From Nitrososphaeria archaeon (GTDB lineage Archaea; Thermoproteota; Nitrososphaeria; Nitrososphaerales; JAAOZN01): a DNA stretch of 64,000 nt. The translations under genes were made by a program, and so were the position numbers. Position 1 is the stretch's first letter; the number at the start of each line of letters is the position of its first letter. Positions 27,723 to 36,459 of the stretch are shown here, piece after piece. The notes below the pieces were generated by a model. The model saw only the letters and a list, made by a program, of their open reading frames with translations. It made no database searches and was not told the origin of the DNA. The stretch spans positions 162,416 to 226,415 of the forward strand of contig JARVJZ010000003.1 of NCBI GenBank assembly GCA_029775855.1, given 5' to 3'.

Positions 27723-28496
27723 TTGACTTGTCGTGTCTGTGGAAAGTCGGAGGCTCTGCCTTTTAAATGCGCTTACTGTGGCGGCTTCTTCTGCGCTGAA
27801 CATAGGCTTCCTGAGAATCATAGCTGCCCAGAGCTCTGGTTAGCTAAACCGCCTGTGGAGCGTTGGCGTGGTGTAGAGCGGATAGATTATGTTCCCCTGA
27901 GGCGAAGATATGTTGGTGTGAATCGTTTGGGTTCAACTGAGGCAAAGCACCTAACCTTGGCTTCGATACTAGTTCTTTTAGTCGGGCTTTCACTCGGTTG
28001 GAAGAGTGATCTAACAGTTTTAGCTGGAACCGCGCTTATCTTTTTAGCTTCGTTTATGTTGCATGAGTTAGCTCACCGTTTTTCGGCAAAGAGGCGTGGT
28101 CTTTGGGCTGAGTTTAGGCTTGAGCCATACGGCGCTCTTCTCACTGCGATAAGCATCGTTTCGCCGTTTAAGATAATCGCTCCTGGTGCGGTTTTTGTTG
28201 TTGGCGCAGCTGGCTTTGATGTTATAGGTAAGGTTGCTTTAAGCGGACCTTTAACCAACCTTATTCTTATGGTGGTGCTGTATGTGGCTCGTCTGTTTGT
28301 TCCTAGTGATATTTTTTGGGTTAATATAGTTCTTGGATATGGTATCTATGTGAACGCTATTATAGCCTTCTTTAATCTTCTACCCTTTGCATCGTTAGAT
28401 GGAAGGAAGGTTTTGATGTGGAGTAGGAATGTCTGGCTCTTGTTCTTTGCTTTAAGCCTCGCTATGCTTTTGGCTTCGGTTAGCGGTTTTCTTTAG
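27723..28496 (+). CDS. AN1-type zinc finger fused to M50 (site-2 protease) domain
   Basis: 257 residues. Residues 1-40 are an AN1-like finger (CRVCGKSEALPFKCAYCGGFFCAEHRLPENHSC, shown as motif only in part: C-x2-C ... C-x2-C ... C-x2-H ... H-x-C). From about 85 on there are five to six membrane helices with the metalloprotease motif HELAH and, near the C terminus, LLPFASLDGRK, which stands for the NPxDG motif of M50 enzymes. It is predicted to cleave inside membranes with the finger on the cytosolic face. Start TTG. Confidence 0.82.
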   Translation: MTCRVCGKSEALPFKCAYCGGFFCAEHRLPENHSCPELWLAKPPVERWRGVERIDYVPLRRRYVGVNRLGSTEAKHLTLASILVLLVGLSLGWKSDLTVLAGTALIFLASFMLHELAHRFSAKRRGLWAEFRLEPYGALLTAISIVSPFKIIAPGAVFVVGAAGFDVIGKVALSGPLTNLILMVVLYVARLFVPSDIFWVNIVLGYGIYVNAIIAFFNLLPFASLDGRKVLMWSRNVWLLFFALSLAMLLASVSGFL

Positions 28497-28548
28497 AGGC
28501 AAGAAGTATAGATATAAGGTAGGATGTCGCATAAGTTAGAGGGTAGTG

Positions 28549-29295
28549 ATGACGATTCAAGTTAAGGTTCTGGATAGCCCAAAACTTAGAGAGCCTGTGC
28601 TGATCTGCGGTTTGCCTGGCAGTGGTTATGTTGCTAAGATAGCGGTAGATTTTCTCGTCAGCGAGCTTAAGGCAAGCCCGCTTGCGACGATATATTCATA
28701 CTCCTTTCCACCTCAGGTCTTGATTAGATCTGATGGGTCTGCTGAGCTAACTAAACATGAGATGGCTTATGTTCTTGGGCAGAGTCAAGACCTAATACTT
28801 TACACGGGTGATGCGCAACCCGTAAATCCAGAGGCTGAGTATGAGCTTTCAAATAAGGTCTTGGATCTTGCAGAGGGATTCGGCGTTAGAAGAGTATTCA
28901 CTTTGGCGGCATACATAACAGGTCAATTTGTAAAAACTCCTAGGGTGTTTGGGACTGCGACTAACCACGAGTTTCTCAAAATGTTGATACAGAGCGGCGC
29001 GAATGTAATGAGCGAAGGCACTATCACTGGGATGAATGGGTTGATAATAGGTCTTGCTGCTCTAAGGGGTATGGTTGGCGCTTGCTTGCTAGGTGAAACC
29101 TCTGGATATGTAATGGATCCAAAGGCTTCCCATGCTGTCCTCTCTATTCTTAAGAAGGTGTTAGGTTTAGAGGTGAATCTGGCACCACTCGAAGAGCGTG
29201 CTAGGCAAGGTGAAGTGCTTAGGAGCATACTTGAGTCGATGAGAAAGTCTACACCAGAACCGCAGCCAGAGAAGGATCTAGGCTATATTAGTTAA
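28549..29295 (+). CDS. PAC2-family protein (proteasome assembly chaperone-like)
   Basis: 248 residues. The family features LICGLPGSGYVAKIAVDFL, SYSFPPQ and GEAQ-like GDAQPVNPEAEYEL are present, then a GTITGMNGLIIGLAALRGM segment and a C-terminal charged tail. PAC2 proteins in archaea are related to eukaryotic proteasome assembly chaperones. ATG 28549 is preceded by GAGGG at 5 bases. Grouped with quality-control genes (pcm, M50 protease). Confidence 0.85.
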   Translation: MTIQVKVLDSPKLREPVLICGLPGSGYVAKIAVDFLVSELKASPLATIYSYSFPPQVLIRSDGSAELTKHEMAYVLGQSQDLILYTGDAQPVNPEAEYELSNKVLDLAEGFGVRRVFTLAAYITGQFVKTPRVFGTATNHEFLKMLIQSGANVMSEGTITGMNGLIIGLAALRGMVGACLLGETSGYVMDPKASHAVLSILKKVLGLEVNLAPLEERARQGEVLRSILESMRKSTPEPQPEKDLGYIS

Positions 29296-29318
29296 TCTAC
29301 CTAAGATGTGATGAGTGG

Positions 29319-29852
29319 TTGGAAGGTATCCTAAGTATTCTGAGAGCAGCTGGCAGACTTAAACAGATACAGCGAACCGGTTGGAAGACCAAGGTTCATG
29401 TAGTTGATGCTGAATCGGTAGCAGACCATAGCTTCAGAGTCAGTTTAGCTTCTATGCTTCTTAGTGACTTGATCGGTCTGGATACGCTGAAAGTGGTGAG
29501 GATGGCTCTAATACACGATCTTGCAGAATCAATTATAGGTGACCTAACACCAGAACAAGCGAATAAAGAGGGTAAAGAAGCGCTCGAAGACGCTGTGGCG
29601 CTCAAACTTTTAAGTGGTTTGCCTGAAAAGATCAAGCAGCTTTACATCAACTCTTGGAGAGAGTGGACTCAAGGCGGAAGTAGAGAAGCTAATCTTGTGC
29701 GTGAAGTAGATGCCCTTGAGATGGCTCTTCAAGCCGAAGAGTATGCTCAAAGCGGTTATGATCAAAATACGCTCTTAGAGTTTAAGAGGTATGCTTCTAC
29801 TCGTATAAAGAGCAAAGATGTTATGAATCTGCTGAAGATGGTGGTGAAGTAG
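29319..29852 (+). CDS. HD-domain hydrolase (YfbR/HDDC2-like nucleotidase)
   Basis: 177 residues. The HD metal ligands are seen as histidine in VADHSFRVSLAS, the HD pair in ALIHDLAESIIGDLTPEQ and aspartate in REVDALEMALQAEEY. Close relatives dephosphorylate deoxynucleoside 5'-monophosphates. Start TTG 29319. It ends 3 bases from the convergent EF-2 gene. Confidence 0.88.
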   Translation: MEGILSILRAAGRLKQIQRTGWKTKVHVVDAESVADHSFRVSLASMLLSDLIGLDTLKVVRMALIHDLAESIIGDLTPEQANKEGKEALEDAVALKLLSGLPEKIKQLYINSWREWTQGGSREANLVREVDALEMALQAEEYAQSGYDQNTLLEFKRYASTRIKSKDVMNLLKMVVK

Positions 29853-29855
29853 CAC

Positions 29856-32079
29856 CTACTCTTTATCAATGAATTCTTCTGCCCTAGGAGGCTCCTCAGG
29901 GAGTCCCTTCCTCTTTCTGATCTCTCTTATCACATTCATCATCATAGAGCTGGGAACAGGAGACCAAGCTTTGAAGTGTGTGTTCCATATAGCTTTACCA
30001 GCAGTAGCCCCACGCATAACTTCTGATAAGTCAAAGGTTTCAGAAGCAGGCACTTCACCCTCTATTATCGCCATAGTCTCCTTCTGAATTATATTCAAGG
30101 TCTTACCACGCTTAGCAGATATAACACTAGCAACCGCTCCAATCATGTCAGCCGGACATTTAACCTCTATACCCAGCATAGGCTCCAACAGAACAGGATC
30201 AGCTGAAAGCAGCGCACCCAGTATCGCTCTTCTTGTAGCTGGCATAAGTTGTGCATAAGTTCTATGAGCTGGATCTTCATGAGGCACAAAATGGTGGAGA
30301 ATAACTTTTACACCCCTAGTATATTCATGAGCCAACGCGCCGGTTATCATTACATCAACGAATCCAGCTCTAATCGAGTCTAAAGATTCTTGAAGGAATT
30401 GCACACCCTTCGTTAAGTCAAGTAGCAGATTACCTCTCTCATCTATAGCGACTACGCTTCTAGCTTCCTCAGCATCCCAGCCCTGCTCTCTAAGTATCTT
30501 GGCTATCTCCTTTCTATCTAAGTTTTCATTTATTCTCCCTGTTCTTATGAGGTTGATCTCATTTTCAGTTAATGGCGCCACCCTAATATAGATCTTGTTA
30601 TGCTTGTTAGGTGACTTCGCCATAACGGGTCCAGCTGAGCTTCTTATAGTTTCACGGTAGTTGATTAGCGGCTTTGATGTTATTATTTCAACACCTTGTT
30701 GCTGAATTAGTGTTGTTGCTATCTCGAGGTGTAGTACACCCATCCCAGACATAAGCATTTCACCCGTTTCTTCGTTGATCTTGATTACGAGGTTAGGGTC
30801 TTCTATGCTGAGCCTATGAAGAACATCAACTAACTTAGGTAAGTCCCTTGGATGCTTAGGCTCCACCGCCACGGTAACCACAGGTTCAGATACATACTTT
30901 ATCGACTCAAACGGGACAAGGTCTTTTATTGAAGATATCGTCTCACCAGCCCTAGCGTGTTCAAGCCCAAGCAGCGCTGGTATATTACCCGCACCAAGCA
31001 CACCTATTATCTCTCTATACGGTCCCATGAACATGTTGACAGATTGAATTCTCTCTTCTCTTTTAGAGCCTATAAGATATACCTTATCTCCATCTCTAAC
31101 GGTTCCCGAGAAGAGTCTACCAGTAGCGACTACACCTGCTTGAGGATCTACTACAACATTTGTAACCATCATAACTATGGGACCATTCTCATCACAGTTC
31201 AAAAGCGCTTTACCGACCTCTGAATCTAGATCACCTTTCCATATCCTTGGGATACGGTATCTTTGGGCTACATCTGGTGGTGGGTGATGCTTAATTACCA
31301 TACTTAATATCGCTTCGTGGAGCGGAAAGTTTTGAGCTAATTCTGAAGCAGTGCCTTTAGTGTATGCATCATATACGTCACTAAATCTTATCCCCTTCTT
31401 CTGCGCTATCTCAAGGTTAAATCCCCATCGGTCCTTGGCTGAGCCGAAGGATACGCTGTTATCTTGTATGCTGACCTTCCATTTCTCCTTGTATTCCGGC
31501 TCAGCGTAAATAGAGATAAGGTGATTAAAGTCATTCACTATACCTGCAAGCCACTGCTGCATCCGCTCAGGCGTAAGTCTTAGCTCCTTTACCAACCGAT
31601 CTATCTTATTAATGTAGAGCACCGGCCTAACCCTCTCTTCAAGCGCTTGACGGGTTACAGTCTCTGTCTGAGTCATGACACCTTCAACAGCATCTGTTAC
31701 GACAACAGCGCCATCAATAGCCCTAAGGCTCCTCGTAACCCTACCAGTAAAGTCTATGTGCCCCGGTGTATCAATCATATTCAAAACATAAGGTGTGTTA
31801 TTATACTCATAGTAAAGTGTGACGTTAGCAGCCTTGATGGTCATCTGCCTCTGCTGCTCGAGATCCATGTAGTCGAGGGCTAAAGCTTGCCCAGCTACAG
31901 AGGGGCTTAGTAGCCCACAAGCAGCAAGTAGGCTATCACTCATCGTAGTTTTACCGTGATCTACGTGGGCAATAACACCAAAATTATTCGGGCTAGTCCT
32001 TTGTGGGCTAAGCCTTTCGAATCTGGTTCTTATTGCCTATGATCTTCATGATTTCCGCTGTCGTCTTATACTTCGGCAT
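29856..32079 (-). CDS. fusA: Translation elongation factor EF-2, gene interrupted by a 31-nt intron
   Basis: Exon 1 is 32079-32016 (MPKYKTTAEIMKIIGNKNQI...) and exon 2 is 31984-29856. Joined, they give 730 residues, normal for archaeal EF-2, with RNFGVIAHVDHGKTT at the junction. Unspliced, exon 1 hits a stop soon after QIRKA, and the exon 2 frame has no start before the ATG that follows the P-loop. Later motifs are intact: MIDTPGHIDF, YINKIDRL, and PHEDPAHRTYAQ around the diphthamide histidine. A GGAAGGTGG ribosome site precedes the start. EF-2 drives ribosome translocation with GTP. Confidence 0.9.
31985..32015 (-). other. Predicted BHB intron in the EF-2 gene (31 nt)
   Basis: Removing 31 nt restores the EF-2 frame exactly. 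The flanks fold as a bulge-helix-bulge: outer helix ACCAG/UUGGU, 3' bulge AAUU, central helix AUUCG/CGAAU, 5' bulge AAA, inner helix GGCU/AGCC. The cut positions in both bulges agree with a product reading Gln-Ile-Arg-Asn-Phe. The exact cut could be shifted by one base without changing the protein. Splicing by the tRNA endonuclease is inference. Confidence 0.75.
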
Positions 32080-32122
32080 CAGCCACCACCTTCCTTTGGT
32101 CTAACTATCAGCCCATATCCTC

Positions 32123-32133
32123 CACTATTTATA
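32123..32133 (-). promoter_or_regulatory. TATA box of the EF-2 gene
   Basis: On the minus strand CCTATAAATAG lies about 48 bases before ATG 32079, predicting a leader of about 22 bases, long enough to contain the GGAAGGTGG ribosome site. This supports 32079 as the true start, upstream of the intron. Confidence 0.55.
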
Positions 32134-32159
32134 GGTGTTTACGCTTTTGCTCAAATATT

Positions 32160-32738
32160 CTACTCTATGTTCGCGTGCCTATTTCTCATCTCTTCCTCGC
32201 TGAGCCTATGTTTCTCAAGCAGTACTGATACTACCGCGTCGAAGAGCACCATACACGAGTCTTCGAATAATGTGCCTAGCGGCGCTAAGGGTTCGTGTAG
32301 CCCAAGTATCTGCCTCGCAAAGTAGTCTTCTCTACTCTGCTTATGATCCATAACCCTACCTTTCACAGTAACCTTTAGGTCTGCGAGTTTACCTATTGGA
32401 GAATCTGGAAAAGAGGTGACTGCGACTATTTCTGCACCAACCGCTTTGGCTGCCTCCGCTGCTGCAACTACGAGTTTTGTTGCGCCTGAGCCTGAGATTG
32501 CTATAACTAGGTCTTTTTCACCTATCGATGGGACGAGTGTGTCTCCTAGTATGTGGACTTGGTAGCCTAGGTGTAGAAGTCTAAGTGCGAAGGCTCTGCC
32601 AACCATTCCACTTCGCCCCGCTCCCATTACGAGAATCTTACTATCCCTATGCTTCATGATCTTCTCCACGAATAGCCCTATCTCTTCTTCTGAAATCTGC
32701 GATACGGTCTGGGTTATGAGTGTTAGAAGCCCTATCAT
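32160..32738 (-). CDS. hxlB: 6-phospho-3-hexuloisomerase (SIS domain)
   Basis: 192 residues from ATG 32738; a longer frame to 32801 adds a 21-residue lead that does not fit the family. The SIS sugar-phosphate site is visible in [17 protein letters not shown] and [11 protein letters not shown], and the C terminus RNRHANIE is typical of HxlB. With hexulose-6-phosphate synthase it runs the ribulose monophosphate route, used in archaea mainly to make pentoses. The synthase partner is not in this window. Confidence 0.87.
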   Translation of the reverse strand: MIGLLTLITQTVSQISEEEIGLFVEKIMKHRDSKILVMGAGRSGMVGRAFALRLLHLGYQVHILGDTLVPSIGEKDLVIAISGSGATKLVVAAAEAAKAVGAEIVAVTSFPDSPIGKLADLKVTVKGRVMDHKQSREDYFARQILGLHEPLAPLGTLFEDSCMVLFDAVVSVLLEKHRLSEEEMRNRHANIE

Positions 32739-32836
32739 ACTACTCTTAACTTCTCCGCCGACCTCAGCAGCCAAGAATACACACTCAGCTTGTGGCGCCA
32801 ATCACGAGCTAAAAAAGTTTACTCAACAAATAGGGT

Positions 32837-33580
32837 TCAGCCAGTAAGGTTAAGGAAGTATAGTAGTAGTGTTGTAAAGAGCATTATGCTTGCTATGCCG
32901 ACCAACTTATCTCTCTTCTTAAGGGTTAGTGTGTAGAGTGAGGTTGGCTTCTTGACTGCGCCATATGCTCTTGCCTCCATGGCTTCTGCGAGTTCGCTGC
33001 TTCTTATTACCGCCGTCACTACTAGTGGAATAAGTATAGGTGCGAGTTTTCTTATTCGGTTGATGAAGTTTCCCTTCTCTAACTCGAGTCCTCTGGACTT
33101 CTGTGCGTCCATTATCTGTATGGCGTCGAGCATAAGCACGGGCACGAATCTGACCGCTGTGACAAATGCGAAGACCACATCTTGAGGGACTTTGAACCAC
33201 CTTAGCACATACTCAAGCTCATCTGGCGAAGTTGTGAGAAAGAATAGTGAAGTTGAACCTACAATAGCAACAAACCTAACCGCCAACACAAAAGAGGTTA
33301 TTATAGAATAGCCTACTAGAAAGTTTATCACGAATATGAGCACCGAGAAGCCGGCTGAAAACATCAGTGTGCGGTATACACGCTTTAAGATCTTGGCTAA
33401 AGCGGCTATGGTGAAGATCGCTGCTAAAGATATTCCTATGTGGATTAAGGTTGAGCTGATTAGTGATAATGCAAACAGTTCGATTGATATGAGCAGTTTT
33501 ATTCTTGGGTCAAGAATGTGGATAGGTGAATCCCCTCTTCTGAATATAAATGCGTTAGCTACCCAATACATTATGCACAC
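32837..33580 (-). CDS. ecfT: ECF transporter transmembrane component EcfT
   Basis: 247 residues with five to six helices. It has the family start FRRGDSPIHILDPRIKLL and the cytoplasmic coupling helices with Ala-Arg signatures (QKSRGLELEKGNF; AMEARAYGA) that grip the two ATPases. It overlaps the upstream ATPase gene by 10 bases. ECF transporters take up vitamins or metals; the substrate-binding S component is not next to it. Confidence 0.88.
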   Translation of the reverse strand: MCIMYWVANAFIFRRGDSPIHILDPRIKLLISIELFALSLISSTLIHIGISLAAIFTIAALAKILKRVYRTLMFSAGFSVLIFVINFLVGYSIITSFVLAVRFVAIVGSTSLFFLTTSPDELEYVLRWFKVPQDVVFAFVTAVRFVPVLMLDAIQIMDAQKSRGLELEKGNFINRIRKLAPILIPLVVTAVIRSSELAEAMEARAYGAVKKPTSLYTLTLKKRDKLVGIASIMLFTTLLLYFLNLTG

Positions 33581-34386
33581 CTAAACCTATCCAAAATCCA
33601 CTTCTTTGCTGTGTAGATGTTATCGAAGACTTCTCCATCACCAACGTTGAGGCGTTGAGCGAGCTCAACGAGCTGCGGCTTGATTAACCTAGCCTCTGCT
33701 AAAAGCGAATCATCTGTAAAGACCTTTGACGCAGGCTTATCTGCTATAATCTTTCCTCTGCTCATAACTATGGTTCTAGGCTGCATGGGCCAAAGAAACT
33801 CTATGTCGTGTGAAACCAAGATGACCGTCTTACCTTGCGTCAGTAGGAGGCGAATTATCTGCTCCAGCTTCTCCTTATTTAGGAGATCCTGCCCCACAGT
33901 AGGTTCGTCGAGCACAAGTACGTCTGGGTCCCAAGCTAGTACCGCTGCTAAGCAGAGTCTCTTTTTTTCACCTCCGCTCAACATCATAGGTGATGTGGTT
34001 GCGTATTCATTCAGCCCAAAGAATCTGAGCGCCCAGTCGACTCTTTGCTTCACCACTTCATGGCTGAAGCCGAAGTTTCTTAAGCCGAATTCAACTTCAT
34101 GCTCCACTGTGTCTGAGAAGAGTTGGTGGTCTGAGTTCTGAAATACCACCCCTACCCTTCGTGAGAGGCTCGCTACTGTTTGCTGTGTGGTGTCGTAGCC
34201 GAAGACCTTGACCGTGCCTTTTGTAGGCTTGAGTAGTCCGTTCATATGCTTGACTAGAGTTGTTTTACCAGCGCCGTTTGCTCCAACGATTGCTACTAAC
34301 TCACCTTGCCCGAACTTTACAGTAATATCATCAAGCGCCTTTACCCCAGCTGGGTGTATGTAGGTGACGCTGTTGAATTCTATCAT
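33571..34386 (-). CDS. ecfA2: ECF transporter ATPase EcfA (second)
   Basis: 271 residues. Walker A GANGAGKTT, Q-loop VFQNSDHQLFSDTV, signature LSGGEKKRLC, Walker B VLVLDEPT and switch His in ILVSHDIEF are all intact. The C-terminal extension is typical of EcfA. It starts inside the stop region of the first ATPase gene (4-base overlap), so both subunits are made together for a heterodimer. Confidence 0.92.
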   Translation of the reverse strand: MIEFNSVTYIHPAGVKALDDITVKFGQGELVAIVGANGAGKTTLVKHMNGLLKPTKGTVKVFGYDTTQQTVASLSRRVGVVFQNSDHQLFSDTVEHEVEFGLRNFGFSHEVVKQRVDWALRFFGLNEYATTSPMMLSGGEKKRLCLAAVLAWDPDVLVLDEPTVGQDLLNKEKLEQIIRLLLTQGKTVILVSHDIEFLWPMQPRTIVMSRGKIIADKPASKVFTDDSLLAEARLIKPQLVELAQRLNVGDGEVFDNIYTAKKWILDRFRCA

Positions 34387-35225
34387 CTTTGAGCCACGTT
34401 TATCTGCTCAACAAACTCCGACGGGGTAAGAGGTAGGTGTTTAAAGATGCAAGCGTCCTTTAGTAGATGTCTTAATCTGACTATAGATGGTACGCCCACC
34501 CCTACTGTGAGTAGCCTGTCGTCCTTTAAGACCTCTCTTGGTTCATTGTTGGAGATTATTTTACCGTCTTCCATAACGATGAGTCTATCCGCTATCGAAA
34601 CTAGAAGGTCAAGCCTATGCTCTACCACAATTACAGTAAGCTTCAGCGTGTCGTGTAGATGCTTAACCGTGGTTATTAGGTCGAGTGCGCTCAGCGGGTC
34701 TAAAAGTGAGGTCGGTTCATCTAATATTAGGATCTTAGGCTTCATAGCCAACACTCCGGCGATTGCCACACGCTGCTTCTGCCCGTCAGAGATTTCGTGA
34801 GGTGCTCTATGCATTATCTCCCTTATACCAAGAAGATCGATAGCCCAGTCAACACGCTTCTTGATCTCCTCTCTAGGCAGACCGAGGTTCTCAAGACCGA
34901 AGGCAATATCCCTCTCGACCGAAAACATGAAGATTTGGTTTTCAGGGTTTTGAAAGACATATCCCACGTGCTTGGCGATTTCAGAAATCGTATGCTCGGA
35001 TACCTTAAGATTATTTATGTAAACCTCTCCTATGTATGTGCCGCTATACATGTGTGGTATGAGTCCATTTATGCTTCTTAGGAGGGTTGATTTGCCACAG
35101 CCGCTAGGGCCGGCTATGATCGCTATCTCCCCATCATCTATGCTTAGGTTTACATCTGTTAGCGCTGGTCTTGGAGAGCCTGCGTAGTGGAATGTGAACC
35201 CTTTTATTTCAATGATCTTCGGCAA
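34383..35225 (-). CDS. ecfA1: ECF transporter ATPase EcfA (first)
   Basis: 280 residues. Walker A GPSGCGKST, Q-loop VFQNPENQIFMFSV, Walker B ILILDEPTSLLDP and HRLDLL switch are present. The signature motif reads ISDGQKQRVA instead of the usual LSGGQ, a change common in one half of EcfA heterodimers. First gene of the ecfA1-ecfA2-ecfT set, which energises import through exchangeable S components coded elsewhere. Confidence 0.92.
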   Translation of the reverse strand: MPKIIEIKGFTFHYAGSPRPALTDVNLSIDDGEIAIIAGPSGCGKSTLLRSINGLIPHMYSGTYIGEVYINNLKVSEHTISEIAKHVGYVFQNPENQIFMFSVERDIAFGLENLGLPREEIKKRVDWAIDLLGIREIMHRAPHEISDGQKQRVAIAGVLAMKPKILILDEPTSLLDPLSALDLITTVKHLHDTLKLTVIVVEHRLDLLVSIADRLIVMEDGKIISNNEPREVLKDDRLLTVGVGVPSIVRLRHLLKDACIFKHLPLTPSEFVEQINVAQR

Positions 35226-35271
35226 GGCGCATCACATTTTCTAAAGTAGGTGTATTAATCGTTATCTAAAA

Positions 35272-36336
35272 CTAGGTTATCTCTAGCAGCTCAGCATCGA
35301 TCTTCTTGGCTAAAGTGAGGAGAGTTCTATCGCAGGCTTGCTGGAGAGGCGGTTTAACTGTAAATGATGCTGCGCCGGCGTGCCCGCCGCCAGCCCCTTT
35401 GAGCGCTGAGCCAACCTTTTCGGCGACATCTATACCCAGATGCACTCCACTCTTCTCGCAGAATTCCTGAGTCGCTCTTAAGCTGCCCCTAACCTCGCCG
35501 TCTACCTCTCCCAAAGATACGGCGACATCAGCACCTAGGTCGATTAAAGCCCTTGCTGCTGAAGCTTGGTAAGAGCCTACTTGGGTAAGCGCTACGATCC
35601 AATCCTCTAGCCTATAGATCTTAAGCCTCTGAGCGGCTTTTAGTCTAGCGATCTTTTCTGATATGTCCTTCTTGACTCGAAGTTTCTGCCTAGCTTTGCT
35701 GAGTGTGGCTCCGTATCTGCAGAGTTTGACTGCGTTTTCAAGTGTTGCGCATTCGGCAAGATTTAGATTAGCGGTATCTGTTATTAAACCCAGTAGAAGG
35801 GCTTCAGCGACCTTACGGGGGATCTTCACATGCTTGGCTTCATGTAGTGTGAGCACAATTTCACAAGTGGAGGTTGACTCTTCATCAATAAGCAGATGGT
35901 CTACAAGCGTCTTAACGCTTTCCGAATGAGGGTGGTGGTCAATAAGCATTTTACTGCAGTTGGAGCGGCTAATGGGTTCAAGCCAATCACTTAAGAGTTG
36001 AGCGTGCCCTGTGTCTACTATAACCAGCATATCTAAGTCGTCAAAATTTGGCGAAGACACCAAGTTAACAGGGTATTCTGAATGCACAGCCTTAGCTATG
36101 GCGCCCAGACCATCAGGAGCAGCAACAGCAACCTCACACCTAGAATTAAGCCTCTTTAAAAGATGAGCGATACCGTAAGCAGACGCATAAGCATCGACAT
36201 CAGCATTCCTATGGGTAACTATAAGCACACGCCGTAAATTCTCCGCCTTCTTAAAAGGAAACTTCTCAAGCACATCAGTATCCAAACCCAACTCCTTAAG
36301 CATAAAGAGATAATAGTCCCTACTTAAACCCTCCAT
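35272..36336 (-). CDS. DHH-family phosphoesterase (NrnA/RecJ-like)
   Basis: 354 residues from ATG 36336; the frame continues upstream, but that part would overlap the tRNA-Lys gene on the other strand. Metal motifs are VTHRNADVDAYASAYG, VIVDTGH, LIDHHPHSES and GLITDT; the DHHA1 domain closes with GAGGGHAGAASF. Such enzymes degrade short oligonucleotides or cyclic dinucleotides. The substrate cannot be assigned. It lies in the same direction as the ECF genes. Confidence 0.87.
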   Translation of the reverse strand: MEGLSRDYYLFMLKELGLDTDVLEKFPFKKAENLRRVLIVTHRNADVDAYASAYGIAHLLKRLNSRCEVAVAAPDGLGAIAKAVHSEYPVNLVSSPNFDDLDMLVIVDTGHAQLLSDWLEPISRSNCSKMLIDHHPHSESVKTLVDHLLIDEESTSTCEIVLTLHEAKHVKIPRKVAEALLLGLITDTANLNLAECATLENAVKLCRYGATLSKARQKLRVKKDISEKIARLKAAQRLKIYRLEDWIVALTQVGSYQASAARALIDLGADVAVSLGEVDGEVRGSLRATQEFCEKSGVHLGIDVAEKVGSALKGAGGGHAGAASFTVKPPLQQACDRTLLTLAKKIDAELLEIT

Positions 36337-36372
36337 ATAGCGGGCCCGTAGCTCAGCCAGGTAGAGCACCGG

Positions 36373-36393
36373 AGGAGCGAAAGCTTCGGTGAA
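36373..36393 (+). other. tRNA-Lys intron at position 30/31 (21 nt)
   Basis: A textbook BHB fold is visible: central helix CACC/GGUG, 3-nt bulges GGA and AAG, inner helix GGAGC/GCUUC capped by a GAAA tetraloop. Cutting each bulge after its second base gives exactly the intron that restores the anticodon stem. Position 30/31 is non-canonical; most introns are at 37/38. Confidence 0.8.
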
Positions 36394-36422
36394 GCTTTTA
36401 ACCCGGGGGCCCCGGGTCCGAA

Positions 36423-36441
36423 TACCTATGCTGGTAGGGTG
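36423..36441 (+). other. Predicted second tRNA-Lys intron in the T loop (19 nt)
   Basis: The T loop is 26 nt, not 7. Removing 36423-36441 leaves TCCGAAT between a perfect T stem. A weaker BHB-like fold is possible (UCC/GGG central helix, ACC/GGU inner helix). Position 59/60 introns are known in heat-loving Thermoproteota. Exact borders are tentative. Confidence 0.55.
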
Positions 36442-36459
36442 TCCCGGCGGGCCCGCATT

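Larger units (their letters stand above)
36342..36455 (+). tRNA. trnK: tRNA-Lys(UUU) with two introns
   Basis: Acceptor GGGCCCG pairs with CGGGCCC (36448-36454) with discriminator G. The D stem is GCTC/GAGC, the T stem CCGGG/CCCGG. The anticodon loop CTTTTAA (36395-36401) gives UUU, stem CCGG+G with CCCGG. The stem is broken by an intron of 21 nt between positions 30 and 31, and the T loop is extended by 19 nt. After removal the tRNA is 74 nt. T-loop position 55 is C instead of T in this reading. CCA is not encoded. The 3' end abuts the virus cluster. Confidence 0.85.

Noticed and set aside
29856..31943. EF-2 as a 5'-truncated or frameshifted pseudogene
   Set aside because: The missing N-terminal coding part lies just upstream in good form with promoter and ribosome site, and a single 31-nt removal gives a full-length protein; all other motifs are intact.
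36337..36369. Longer N terminus of the DHH phosphoesterase
   Set aside because: It would run into the tRNA-Lys gene on the opposite strand; ATG 36336 gives a normal start.
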